Below are positions 24,301-35,329 of a DNA stretch of 64,000 nt, piece after piece. The notes under the pieces were generated by a model that saw nothing but the letters and a program-made list of their open reading frames with translations, did not search any database and had not been told where the DNA came from. The stretch's first letter is position 1. Each line of letters starts with the position of its first letter. This DNA comes from Carya illinoinensis (taxonomy: Eukaryota > Streptophyta > Magnoliopsida > Fagales > Juglandaceae). The stretch is from NCBI RefSeq assembly GCF_018687715.1, contig NC_056752.1, positions 46,975,501 through 47,039,500 on the forward strand. Reading direction: 5' to 3'. The position numbers were made by a program, and so were the translations under genes.

Positions 24301-24699
24301 CTAATACTATTCATTATGTGTGGTTAAGATCCTGCCAAGTGTCCAAATAAAATATCGCTATCCTAATTTGGACATTTCACACTATGATTTTGAAAATACT
24401 GCGCTCAGTACATTTACCGAGGTTACTATTCACTCCAAAAATAAACGTAATAAACTTAGTACTGAAAAATTCTAAATATTCAATTAAGCCTAGTGGTGTA
24501 GACTATAATGTATTCTGACACTTTTAACTATCTCAAATAATTAAAATCGCATTTCTGGCACCATAGTGAGTGATAACACTAACTATGTTGACAGGCTAAA
24601 ATTTATGCGATTAGTCGATTCGTGTAAACTTACAGAGTTTTCACGAGGTTCCTAAAGTCAATAGAAATTCTTTAATTGAATTTCTAGCGGGCTGTTACA
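21359..24699 (-). repeat. LTR of the large element, 3.34 kb copy
   Basis: This is the 3' LTR in the element's own orientation. It starts TGTGACGCCCCC and ends CTGTTACA on the plus strand. It contains eight units of the TCCACAGTTGTTGTGG tandem repeat at 22045-22470. It aligns with 26984-31318 except that the partner has an internal duplication of about 1.1 kb. Confidence 0.9.
22045..22472. repeat. Hairpin-forming minisatellite, eight units (LTR copy 1)
   Basis: Eight repeats of a unit of about 36 bp with 8-24 bp connectors. Each unit contains an outer inverted pair AATACAT/ATGTATT and an inner pair CCACA/TGTGG around GTTGT. Connectors alternate between TACGTGTA or TACGTATA and a longer AACTTGACTTAACATGAAA piece. 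The translated frames here are repeat by-products. Confidence 0.85.
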
Positions 24700-24725
24700 A
24701 TCTCCCCTCCTAAAAAAAAGATTTC
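24700..24725 (-). other. Polypurine tract next to the LTR of the large element
   Basis: On the minus strand an A/G tract (AGGAGGGGAGAT) runs directly into the LTR start TGTAACAG. This is the expected plus-strand priming site and fixes the element as minus-strand. Confidence 0.75.
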
Positions 24726-25031
24726 GTCCTCGAAATCGAAGTAAGTAAGAAATAGCAATTTAATGAGGAGGTGTTGCTTACCAACCTATTGTCTATCCCG
24801 TATATATATGCCTTTGAGATTATGTCATTCCTTAACTCTCCTACTTAAATCAACAATTAGATTATACTTCTTTGCACAAGGTTGGCCAAGTTGTAACGAC
24901 ATACTCTCCAAACCTAAAACTTTAAGTAAATAATCTTCCGAAACTCTTCTTTAGAAAAGCATAGGTGATATACTTTAAATGTTCTTGTAAATACCATAGT
25001 TAATAGAGAATTCATCAAAATTAAACCGTTA

Positions 25032-25035
<4 letters not shown>

Positions 25036-25100
<65 letters not shown>
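25036..25100. repeat. (CT)n microsatellite, about 64 bp
   Basis: Uninterrupted CT repeat in the interior of the large LTR element, about 210 bp upstream of the TATA box of the antisense reading frame. Confidence 0.95.
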
Positions 25101-25103
<3 letters not shown>

Positions 25104-25306
25104 AACAAAATCGGTGGCACTCTGTTTTAGACCAGACAACTCTGATCCGCATGATTTTTATAGGTCTTCTGTAGTTGTCAGGCGCCGCATAGCTACGACA
25201 CTACTTTGTTCTTCTGTAATTGTTAGGCACCGCAGCTATGATACTACATGGCTCTTGTCTCTTGTAGAGAAATGATTCACGAGAGATGATTCGTCATAAT
25301 TTTCTC

Positions 25307-25315
25307 TATAAAAAA
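25307..25315 (+). promoter_or_regulatory. TATA box of the antisense open reading frame
   Basis: TATAAAAAA lies 108 bp upstream of the ATG at 25415. A C/T-rich leader with CTTCTTCAC and CTCTTTCTGC follows, as in many plant 5' leaders. Confidence 0.55.
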
Positions 25316-25414
25316 ATTATTCAGTTCATCTTCTTTCTCATCTCATCTTCTTCACTTTTCTGAAATTAGTCTACATTCTTACTCTGCAATCTCTTTCTGC
25401 TTACTCACTTTGCA

Positions 25415-25843
25415 ATGGCTCAGCAATCTTCTCATTGCCAAAACATGAGGTATTCTGCACCTCGTTCACCAGTTGTTTCTGCTTCTTCCGTAGGTGCTAT
25501 TATGCAATCAAATAATGATCTGACTAATAAGTCAGAAAATGAACTTATCTACGAGCTTGTGAGTCTCGGTACTCGATACTCATCAGCCATTGTCGCATAT
25601 TCTCAGAGACTGCAATCCAGGACTGGTGGGGTTGACAAACTCTACGAGAGTATTTCTCTGCTTCAAAGGCTTCTTATGGAATCCAACATGAAGATAGAAG
25701 CAGTAAAGCGAGAGAACAGAGATTTAAAATCTTTGCTTAACTCTTCTTTTCGAGTGGCTACTCCTTTAGATAGGAGAGACATGCAGATTTTTGAAGAGCA
25801 AGAACGTTTAAAGATTGAGGCAAAGAGCCTCAAATTTCTGTAA
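25415..25843 (+). CDS. Antisense open reading frame (142 aa) inside the large LTR element, function unknown
   Basis: A complete frame with ATG at 25415 and TAA at 25841-25843, on the strand opposite to its host element and between the gag remnant and the 3' LTR. It has a TATA box at 25307 and an AATAAA signal at 25858. The product starts with a Ser/Gln-rich segment (about residues 1-40). A segment containing ENELIYELVSLG follows. The rest is rich in Leu, Glu, Arg and Lys, with a likely coiled coil at about residues 75-110 (LLQRLLMESNMKIEAVKREN). I do not recognise a family. Antisense reading frames between pol and the 3' LTR are known in the Tat group of plant Ty3/gypsy elements, and this could be one. 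It has no stop or frameshift, although the rest of the interior is badly decayed. Confidence 0.6.
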   Translation: MAQQSSHCQNMRYSAPRSPVVSASSVGAIMQSNNDLTNKSENELIYELVSLGTRYSSAIVAYSQRLQSRTGGVDKLYESISLLQRLLMESNMKIEAVKRENRDLKSLLNSSFRVATPLDRRDMQIFEEQERLKIEAKSLKFL

Positions 25844-25857
25844 TTTTGCTTTATGAT

Positions 25858-25863
25858 AATAAA
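25858..25863 (+). terminator. Possible poly(A) signal of the antisense reading frame
   Basis: AATAAA lies 15 bp after the stop codon at 25843, in AT-rich sequence. This matches plant near-upstream signals. Confidence 0.4.
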
Positions 25864-26662
25864 ATAATACTTCACAAATATTCATATTTGTGTTTCTATC
25901 TTCTGGTATATGTTTTATGTACTCCATTTTATTTCTTTCAGGGATTTTCATATATATGACATGATCCAATGACTCATATAAATATGCATTTAATCATGCA
26001 TATCCAAACTCTCAGTAATCTTCAAGTTAATAAAAACCTCAAGGAGTTCTACTGGTCTAGGACTAACTTACTTCTTTATAATCGCAACAATCAGTCATCT
26101 TCCTAGGTGGTACTTTGATAACTGACCAGTTAATAACTTAAACTTGAAACTTTCTCTCTTATGATTGTCATAACTCTTCTATCCATCATAAATTATCAAT
26201 TATTCTAACTCTAAATGATTTGTTCCTAATGTTCACATAAATCCTCAAGACCAAGATTTTACTCTCCATATAATAGTCTTCAAAAGAAGATCGATCTATG
26301 TATCCATAAAGATAGTGCTTTGCCAGAAATCATTTACTGGCGGCGTGGTAATACTATTATCATAAATGAATCTTACTAAGGCTAAAGCTTCTCCTAATCA
26401 AATTACTCTTCCAAACACAATTTCTATCGTATTTTTAGAATCGAAACAATTCTCCAAATATGTGGAATACCATTCATCAATCCTACATATCCTTTCTCAT
26501 ATTACTAAAATGTATTCTATATCTACATTGGTATGAACAATAATACTTCTAATGAAAATTTTTTACTCTTACCACTAGAGTAACAATTCAACTTCCAAGC
26601 TGAATTCTCAAGCACCACAATTAATAGAAATAATGACTCGTTTGAATCAAACAATGTACAAT

Positions 26663-26881
26663 TTACCAACTCCAATGACTTGACCTACTCCAAAATAACA
26701 ATAATGCAATACTACCATCAATTGCAATCAGATCAACGTTAACTATGTTTACCTCAACTAATCCTTCATCCATCGGGAAATTTTGATCCTCTTGATTATT
26801 ATCTCCCTTAGGATTCCGAGGTATTCTATCCCGAGTCATGTGTCCCTTCTTGAAACACACGAGTATATGTATAAAAACCAC
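26663..26881 (-). pseudogene. gag zinc-knuckle remnant of the large LTR element
   Basis: On the minus strand the frame contains VCFKKGHMTRD followed by PRNPKGD, the signature of a CCHC zinc knuckle from a retrotransposon nucleocapsid. The final Cys is lost (RDRIP where RDCP would be expected). It lies about 100 bp inside the primer-binding site, much closer than in a full element, so most of gag is deleted. Confidence 0.65.
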
Positions 26882-26968
26882 ATACTACCTTTCATATCTT
26901 AAGAAATTCAAGCCTAATGTTTGGTGCATTTCCTAAGGACATGTGGATTTACTGCCCAGAGACGTATT

Positions 26969-26980
26969 GCTCTGATACCA
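26969..26980 (-). other. Primer-binding site of the large LTR element
   Basis: GCTCTGATACCA on the plus strand is the reverse complement of TGGTATCAGAGC, the initiator methionine tRNA type of primer site. Three bases (CCC) separate it from the LTR that starts at 26984. Confidence 0.8.
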
Positions 26981-27664
26981 CCCTGTGACGCCCCCAAATT
27001 CCGTTTGGGATCGGACGGACATTTGAAGCGTCGAGACATGCAACACAAGGTTACCTGCCCCCGTTCATGACATATAAGATGCAATAATCCTAACATGCAT
27101 CTAACATTATGCAATATTCGCAGCGGATAATTTTTTTCTTTAGCAATACTATGCACCAAATTGAAAATATCCCAAATGCTTAAAACATACTTCATACATA
27201 AAAATCCATTGAACAACTAAGATCACAACACTAGTCCAAAATGGTTATGATCCAAAAAGTAGTAGAGATGCAACTCAATCGTACAAGTAGTAATTTACGT
27301 TAATTACTATATCAACATTTATGTCGCACCGTCACTTAGTCAACTGTGTCTAGTTGATCAGCTCCTGATTTTCCTTCAGGTCCTGTAACAAGATCTACCA
27401 TTCGGAGGGAATGGTAGTTGGGACTACCAAAGTGAGATTTGATTACAAATCTCAGTAAGTTAACAAAAAACTTCCACACAAGCTAATGATGCATGGATGA
27501 CAGTAAAAGTATAAATGCATAATCAAATTCATAAGTAATTAAAGCATAACTTGGAGTACAACATAGCATAATTCACATAACTTAAATTGAAACATGAACT
27601 GAACTTGACTTGACATGAACTTGATCTGAAACTTGACTTAGCATGAACTTGCTTTGAAACTTGA

Positions 27665-28140
27665 ATTAACATGAAAAATACATACTCCACAGTTGTTGTG
27701 GCCCCATGTATTTTACGTGTAAATACATACTCCACAGTTGTTGTGGCCCCATGTATTCTACGCAAACTTGACTTAACATGATAAATACATACTCCACAGT
27801 TGTTGTGGCCCCATGTATTATACGTATAAATACATACTCCACAGTTGTTGTGGCCCCATGTATTCTACACAAACTTGACTTAACATGAAAAATACATACT
27901 CCACAGTTGTTGTGGCCCCATGTATTATACGTATAAATACATACTCCACAGTTGTTGTAGCCCCATGTATTCTACACAAACTTGACTTAACATGAAAAAT
28001 ACATACTCCATAGTTGTTGTGGCCCCATGTATTCTACGTGTAAATACATACTCCACAGTTGTTGTGGCCCCATGTATTCTACGCATCACAATTGTAGTAA
28101 AATACATACTCCACAGTTGTTGTGGCCCCATGTATTCTAC
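27665..28140. repeat. Hairpin-forming minisatellite, nine units (LTR copy 2, first array)
   Basis: Nine units of the same AATACAT...CCACAGTTGTTGTGG...ATGTATT repeat seen at 22045-22472. One more unit than in the other LTR. Confidence 0.85.
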
Positions 28141-28462
28141 ACAAACATAATGTACTCAAGATGAAACGTGACTTGAACATAACTTGAAATACATGACCAA
28201 CTTGAGATAGAAACATTTCGTAACATGGCATAACATATAATAGACAACATATTTAACATGACATATTTGCAACAGTGAATATTACATGACTTGACATACA
28301 TGTAATAGATGGCATACTTAGCATGACGTACTTATAATGTACAGTAATACATAACAGAATATATTATGTAACAGATAAAAATTGATGACGGAATAAATTC
28401 TGTATAATAAACAATTACGTGATAACTTGGCGTGGCATGACATATATGATAACACACATACT

Positions 28463-29540
28463 TAGCTCCTGATTCTCCTTCAGGTCCTGTAACAAGATCT
28501 ACCATTCGGGGGGAATGGTAGTTGAGACTACCAAAGTGAGATTTGATTACAAATCTCAGTAAGTTAATAAAAAAAACTTCCACACAAGCTAATGATGCAT
28601 GGATGACATTAAAAGTATAAATGCATAATCAAATTCATAAGTAATTAAAGCATAACTTGGCGTACAACATAGCATAATTGACATAACTTAAATTGAAACA
28701 TGAACTGAACTTGACTTGACATGAACTTGATCTGAAACTTGACTTAGCATGAACTTGCTCTAAAACTTGAATTAACATGAACATGATATGAAACTTAACT
28801 TATCATGAACTTGTTCTGAAACTTGACTTAACATGAACGTGATATGAAACTTGACTTAACATGAAAAATACACACTCCATAGTTGTTGTTGCCCCATGTA
28901 TTCTACGTGTAAATACATACTCCATAGTTGTTGTGGCCCCATGTTTTCTACACAAACTTGACTTAACATGAAAAATACATACTCTACAGTTGTTGTGGCC
29001 TCATGTATTCTACACATCGCAATGCAGTTAAAGACATACTCCACAGTTGTTGTAGCCCAATGTATTCTACGTGTAAATACATACTCCACAGTTGTTGTGG
29101 CCTCATGTATTCTACACGTCACAATTGCTGTGACCCTATACTTCGTGTGCCACAGATGTTGTGGACCCCACGAAACTGAATGTACTCAAGATGAAACGTG
29201 ACTAGAATACGAAAGGACTGAAGCCCTGACGTAACATAACGTGACTTGAACATAACTTGAAATACATGACCAACTTGAGATAGAAACATTTCGTAATATG
29301 GCATAACATATAATAGACAACATATTTAACATGACATACTTGCAACAGTGAATATTACATGACTTGACATACATGTAATAGATGGCATACTTAGCATGAC
29401 GTACTTGTAAGGTACAGTAATACATGACAGAATATATTATGTAACAGATAAAAATTACTGACAGAATAAATTCTGTATAATAGACAATTACGTGATAACT
29501 TAGCATGGCATGACATATTTGATAACACACATACATACAC
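28463..29540. repeat. Duplicated segment inside the longer LTR
   Basis: Starts TAGCTCCTGATTCTCC, matching 27358, and runs through a second, more diverged minisatellite to a CACACATACATACACTG join. The duplication ends share CACACATAC, which suggests unequal exchange at a short repeat. Confidence 0.8.
28862..29170. repeat. Hairpin minisatellite, five units plus a degenerate one (second array)
   Basis: Units at about 28866, 28911, 28972, 29032 and 29077, followed by a decayed unit ending near 29165. Differences from the consensus are more frequent here than in the other two arrays. Confidence 0.75.
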
Positions 29541-31320
29541 TGTAGTTCCTTTACTTAGCACACATACACAGTAGACTGCTAGTAAGTTAAAAGCTAACTT
29601 ACCTCGATTTTCGTGTTTCTTATAAAACCTCAAGCGCGATAACGAGGAACTGTAATTAGCGATTCTAAAAGTTAGCACTAAATCACTAATAACTTGAAAT
29701 ATGGAAAATACTAACTTAAAGAGTAAAATTTTCATTTTACTCTCTACATGTAGGAAAATGACTGTTTTACTCATAACTTAAGGATTTTGCATACTAACTC
29801 CAAAAGTCACCAAAATTTACATGCCTCATGTAAATTTTATCCTCAACTCAGATATCAATTTAGAAAAATTTAAAATTAATCACAACTATTAAAACTCCAT
29901 AGGGCCGAAATTCTCATATGCTATTTCTATTGATTTTTGTTTCCAACTTGTTTTGATCAACCTTTTGATCTATGACTTATAAATATGTGATCTTCAAACC
30001 AAACCATCACATGGTTTAAAAAGATGTCCGAAAACATATATAAGTTTCTAATTCAAGATCACATGGTTAAAAATTAACCAAAACATAAATTTAGCCAAGA
30101 ACATCCACACTTTGGCTTATTTGAATATCTCTTTGCATAAAATTTCATATCTTTGAAACTAACATCAAATGACTTCAAAATAATAATATAACATCTATAT
30201 AAGATGCTTAGGATCCTCCAATAAAATTATCAAAATCATTGGAATAAGTTTAGACTACTAAAGAGTTAAACTTTCTCAAAACAGAAACTGTTTTTCCTCT
30301 TCTAGTTTCTAAGTTTCTAAATCTAAGAAAATCTTTCATCAAAACCTTTAATCATGCAAACATTCTCAACCAATAATCATATACACATGTTAACAATACT
30401 CTATAAAAATTTCGGACCAATATCTATCCATTAGTTTGGTCAAAAACTTCAAACTATAACATATTCTCCAGTTTATCTCCAAGAATGACCTTTCTATAGT
30501 TTACACAATATTTGACTGACCAAATGATTTTCAAATGGGATAAATAAGATATCCACGTAAACTAGACTAAAAAGGAAACAACTTATATGAAGAAGAATTT
30601 ATGATAAAATACTTACAAAAGTTTCGAAATGGACATGCAAAAGAACACCTAAAAGCTGTCCGAGAGAGAGTGTTTGATATTCTTTCAATATAAAGTGTAA
30701 ACGAAGATAATTTCATGGGGAGGGGTGGCTGGAGATACTTATGGATGAGATATGGAAGAGATGAGGCTGGAGTGAGAGTTAAGTGTAGGACTCTCTTACC
30801 CAAAATGAGAGTTAAGTGTAGGACTCTCTTATCCGGAGTGAGAGTGGAGTGTAGGACTCTCTTACCTAATAATATCTATAAAAATCAACTCAAGATATTT
30901 TTACCCAATAATATCCACGAAATTAGTTTAAAATATTTTTATCCAATAATATCCACAAAATTAGCTTAAGATATTTTTATCCAAAATATCCACAAAATTT
31001 AGCTCAAGATATTTTTATACAATAATATCTACAGTTTTAAACAGATGTTTCGTCTGAAAATATGAAAAAGTGTTATTGCGTCATAAGACCTTAAATGACC
31101 CTCCGAGTCTAATGGCACAAACCATAATACATTTTGACACTTCTAACTATCTCCAATAATCAAAAACACACTTCTGATACCATAATGTGTAATAAAACAA
31201 ACTATGTAGTTAGACTAAAACCTATATGATTAATGGATTCGTGAAAACTTATAGAGTCTTCACGAGATTTCTAAAGTCAATAGAAATTCCACAATTGAAT
31301 TTTAAGCGGACTGTTACAAT

Positions 31321-31543
31321 TGATATTTCTCACAACCCTGTCTAGCATGATCGCACAAAACATGTAGAGGTAGATTGACATTTCATAAAACAAAACCTTG
31401 AAACCAAGATAATTCTTTTCCTTTCGTGAAGTCTGAAGACCAGTTAGCAGACATACTTACAAAGGTAGTATGCAGCAAGAACTTCTACAACTCATTTGAT
31501 AAGTTAGGCATAAGAGATTTGTATTTACCAACTTGAGATGGAG
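31321..31543 (+). pseudogene. 3' end of copia RNase H after the nested element
   Basis: The frame resumes with DISHNPV, then HDRTKHVEVD, HFIK and EDQLADILTK, which are the C-terminal landmarks of copia RNase H. It ends just before the purine-rich tract preceding the 3' LTR. Stops replace two residues. The segment between DADWAG (21328) and DISHNPV is absent. Confidence 0.85.
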
Positions 31544-31748
31544 TGCTAGCGTAAGTTGACATTAGAATAAGTTAGAGAGATTATAGGGATGAGTCTTGAA
31601 TGTAATCCCCTGTTTCAAGGGTCACCCGCTATTCTAGCCGTAACATTTGTATATCCAAGAATAGGTTTCAATTATCTTCTTTATATGTATATTTCCATCT
31701 CTGTAAAAATTACGATGAAGCAATATACAATTTTACCAAAAATTTTCA
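31544..31748 (+). repeat. 3' LTR of the copia element
   Basis: 205 bp starting TGCTAGCG and ending TTTTCA, preceded by a GATGGAG tract. The start has drifted from TGTTGG to TGCTAG. Confidence 0.87.
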
Positions 31749-33335
31749 GTGAAAAAATGCCATAATCGACAAGGGATGAAAGTGATAAAATCTGACAGCC
31801 TCTCTAGTTCTGAAGCTCAATCAAATCTAGCAAAACGTGACTAGAGTCCAGAGATGAGCATCTAAAGTCCTTACATGTAGAGCTGATAAAATAAATTATA
31901 AAAATAAGCTCGGTAGTAGATAGATAGTACAAAGTCATATGGGTATCATTGTCCAAAAAAAAAAAAAAAGCTTTCAATCTGTGCATCAATCATACCGTAT
32001 GTAGTAGCGTGCGTATCATACCGTACGTAGTAGCGTGCGTAAGCTAGCACTAGCTTTCTATCTTTGGGATATGCTCTCTCTCTCTCTCTCTCTCCAACTC
32101 TTCTTAGTTGAGCCCTTCTTGCACTTTTTCTCCCGTTTCACAGCACATTGCATTGCAAATAATCTTCTTTTATAGGTGAGGTTTAAGAGGATAAGTAGCC
32201 AATCCATCGTACATTGATAATATTAATTGCTACTTTGATACTAATTTAGAATATGTTATTATGATAATTAATGCATAATCAGCTACATTAAACTTTTTAT
32301 CTTTTGTATATGAAGCATAAATGATTGAATTATGATATTATCCATAGGTCCATACATGCTTTATATTTACTTGTAACTTAAGTATTTTATAAAAAATTAA
32401 TCTAATAACTTTAATTAGATAATAAATGTAGATATTCATAATTAGGTAATGGTGAATTTGTGATTAGTTAATTGATATCATACATTAGTTAGTTAAAATT
32501 TACAGTAATATTTATAATTGCTTTATATTTACTTATAACTTAAGTATTTTACAACAACTTTATCTAATAACTTTAATTAGAATCTAAATCATAGAAGTAG
32601 ATGTTAGTAATTAGTTAATGGTGAATTGGTGATAGGTTAATTGATAATATATATTAGTTAATTGATAGAATATTAATTATATTTTAAACTTTTATATTGT
32701 TAATAGTGATAAGTTAGATGAAAATTACATGATTAATATACAATTATTATATAAAATAACATATATAATATATTTAAAAATTAAAATATAAATTTTCCTA
32801 TTCGATCAATCTGGTCAGAGAAATTCCCACCTTGAGATCGGACCGAAAATCAAAAATTTGGAATTCCCTGGATCGAGATCGACCAATCTCAACTGTGGTC
32901 CGGTCGATTTCTTCGGTTCGAATTGACATGCTTACACTGAAGAATGGCTAGGAGGAAGAAACTGATGAAATGAAGATTTGAGCACACGCTTGGAGTTATT
33001 ATTGAAAACTGATGATGCGTTTGAATACTGAGCTAAGTTGAGTTTAAACTAGTTCTTTATAGATGGTAATGAGTTAAGTTGGTAGAATGAATTATGTAAG
33101 ATTTATCTAAAATTAATTTAGATATGTTTAGATGTTAAGATAAATTTAATACTATTTATGAAATGTTAAAAAAGATTGTGAATTCTACGTATAAAGAAAT
33201 ATTGAGTTAAAAAATATTATGAATATTGTGTGTAAAAAAATTTTAAATTGAGATAAAATTTAAATTAAAATTAAACTAAATTAAAGTGCGCTCAATTGAA
33301 TCTAAGAAACAAACGATTCGTACAATCATCGGGTC
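31749..33335. other. Distal part of desaturase B upstream flank, then spacer
   Basis: 31790-32260 continues the B upstream flank and matches 11345-12240 of unit A, without the A minisatellite. It includes a duplicated CATACCGTACGTAGTAGCG segment near 31990-32035. From about 32370 the sequence becomes the spacer block homologous to 1-840. No gene is visible. Confidence 0.6.
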
Positions 33336-33545
33336 TAGGGCTGTACAAAATACCGAAGAACCGACCGGAATCGACTCAGACCGGCCGTCCGAGATCGGAA
33401 TCGGCATGAACCGGAGTAGAATTGTTCGGCGCACGGTAGATTTTATTCAAAACCGATGTCCAGCGGTTCGGTCCCGGTTTGAACATGGGCCGGACCGCTG
33501 AACCGACCGATGGTTTAAGTATATATATATTATTTATACATATAT

Positions 33546-33591
33546 AAAACGACGCCGTTTCACTTAAACTGAAGTGAAACGGCGTCGTTTT
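33546..33591. repeat. Perfect 20 bp hairpin inside hAT-like element
   Basis: The arms at 33546-33565 and 33572-33591 are exact reverse complements around a 6-base loop, AAACTG. The arms contain ACGACGCCGTTT, closely similar to the hairpin at 19242-19281. Confidence 0.85.
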
Positions 33592-33710
33592 ATTACTTAG
33601 TATTGGAAAAAAAATTTAAATAAACGGCGCCTTTTTAAATCTAGGGTTAACACAGCGCTATTCCCCTTCGCTGTCTTCTTCTTCGTATCTCTCACTCTCA
33701 CCAGCCGTCG

Positions 33711-33712
<2 letters not shown>

Positions 33713-33772
<60 letters not shown>
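33713..33772. repeat. (CT)n microsatellite, about 60 bp
   Basis: CT repeat within the hAT-like element at 33336-34093; shorter CT runs follow at 33820 and 33860. Confidence 0.95.
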
Positions 33773-33775
<3 letters not shown>

Positions 33776-34093
33776 GCACATGCAGCGCAGCCACGCAAGG
33801 CCACCTCCGTCGCCAGCTCCCTCTCTCTCTCTCTAAGCTCACCTCGCGGCGTCATATCTCTCTCTCTCTCTCTCAAAAATCTTACGGCTTCACCGTAGTC
33901 TCTCGCTCTCTCTCACGGCGCACACAGCCACCGACGACGCCGACGAATCGATCGGAGTTACGTCGAGATCGAGGACAACGGTTTCCTCCCCTTCTCCGGC
34001 CGGTTTCGGTTGAGATTTTCATCATTTTCACCCCATCGGTGCTGTTTCAGTTTTTGTCCAAAATCGAAACCGATATGTCGGTTTTCACCCCTA

Positions 34094-35329
34094 ATCAGTC
34101 GACGGGTAAAGGACGTGCATTAACCATGCTAGACGGCTAGGCCACCTATTTAGGTCCACTAGCTAGCAGTAAGTGAGGTACGCGTAATTGAATTTGATAA
34201 TAATTTTGGAGAAATGATTTTCCCACAATTTAATTATATAAAATTAATTATTTCAAATAATATTAGATTATAAAATTATTATTATTTTAAATAACGAATT
34301 AAAAAATACTTTAATAATTAATTTGTAGTCTCTTACGCATGGACAGATTTTGGTTACCTTCATTTTGAGAGTGAGTAGAAAATTGAAGTTGTTCAGAAAA
34401 TTCATGGGACGAAACAAAGTAGATACTAGATGGCCATCTACCAAACTAGGCTTTAGATTATAACTACATGCATCAACCTTCCTTCATCATGGGAAATTGA
34501 TGTGGACAACGTGCATCCACGATCCCATTACTTGATAAATTGATATTAGTAAATTAATTCATCGTTTTGCTCAGGTGTAAATAACCTTCCAATTACATGG
34601 TAAAAAAAAAAAATTATTTGTATATATAAGAGCATTGGCAATGGCACCTGCATGTCAAGACCACATTTTGATTATAATTAGAGTTTTTGACTAAAGTTCA
34701 AACCAATAGAAATATAGATATATATTGGATAGCCATCCCAAAATTAAAATAATAATATAATATTATATATTTTAATAGTATTTTTTAATATTTTACAAAT
34801 ACATATTTAATCTCCACAAAATTTTTGTCATAAACCATTTAGCATCATTTCTACTAACATTAAGCAAATACACAATATATTTGCACAAACATTCAACAAC
34901 CTTTGATATGATTTTTGCAAATACCCATTCAGCAACATTTGCACCAACAAAACAGTTTACAAACCAGTTGCTACCCAACTTTTCCACCAACAAAACAAAA
35001 CATTTATATATATTTCCACCAATTCAGTAGTAGTACCTAGTTAAATTACTAGCAATAGCAGTATCCAATATATAGATTTCCACCAAAAATCAAAGATCAT
35101 GTCATTTATATTCTAGCAGTAGCAGTACCCAATATATCAGTAGCAACATTTTTGCCCATAGTTTCCATCAACTTTAGACTATACATTTCAGTCTATACAA
35201 AACATCTACTGGACATAAAAACATTTCCACAAAAACATTTGACACTTAGTTCCTACCCAACCACATGTTTCTCAAACCCGCATGTGGCTGGGTAGCCACT
35301 AAAATCAAAATAAAAATGTATTCTATAGC
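34094..35329. repeat. Spacer continuation, paralogous to 840-2086
   Basis: 34094-34620 matches 840-1240 plus part of 5570-5720. 34625-35330 is another copy of the TTTCCACCAA / TGCCCAATATAT repeat block. No gene. Confidence 0.6.

Larger units (their letters stand above)
21359..31318 (-). mobile_element. Large non-autonomous LTR retrotransposon (LARD-like, probably Ty3/gypsy-derived), nested in copia
   Basis: Two very long direct repeats, 21359-24699 and 26984-31318, enclose a 2284 bp interior. On the minus strand each LTR starts TGTAACAG and ends GCGTCACA. A primer-binding site, the complement of GCTCTGATACCA, lies 3 bp inside the upstream LTR, and a purine tract lies next to the other LTR. 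There is a gag zinc-knuckle remnant but no polymerase. About 70 codons of copia RNase H are missing at the insertion point. The flanking 5-mers (GAATC and ATTGA) do not match, so the ends were altered after insertion or recombined. Confidence 0.85.
26984..31318 (-). repeat. LTR of the large element, 4.34 kb copy with internal duplication
   Basis: This is the 5' LTR in the element's own orientation. It aligns with 21359-24699 at both ends. The segment about 27358-28457 is repeated at 28463-29540, adding about 1 kb and a second minisatellite array. The first array has nine units (27665-28140). Confidence 0.9.
17239..31748 (+). mobile_element. Ty1/copia LTR retrotransposon, decayed, with nested insertions
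   Basis: A copia element on the plus strand in the order LTR, primer-binding site, protease, integrase, reverse transcriptase, RNase H, LTR, which is the Ty1/copia gene order. Two later insertions split it: a 759 bp hAT-like element in integrase and a 10 kb LTR element in RNase H. Only about 300 bp lie between the primer-binding site and the protease, so gag is almost entirely missing. Many in-frame stops make it non-functional. No matching 5 bp target duplication is visible: AAGGC precedes the left LTR and GTGAA follows the right one. Unit A reads across this join near 11330. Confidence 0.9.
33336..34093. mobile_element. hAT-like non-autonomous element in the spacer
   Basis: 758 bp starting TAGGGCTGTA and ending TTCACCCCTA. 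Comparison with the empty site near 834 shows ATCGGGTC on the left and ATCAGTC on the right, an 8 bp target duplication with later change. Subterminal regions are rich in ACCGA/CCGG units. It contains the hairpin at 33546-33591 and a (CT)n run. No transposase. Confidence 0.82.

Noticed and set aside
28968..29201. Frames over the hairpin minisatellite on both strands
   Set aside because: Their protein repeats (such as YSTVVVA or HGATTTVEY) are just the translated DNA repeat.
33658..33876. RERERE-rich minus-strand frame
   Set aside because: Translation of a (CT)n microsatellite; the same applies to 24914-25120 and 55546-55809.
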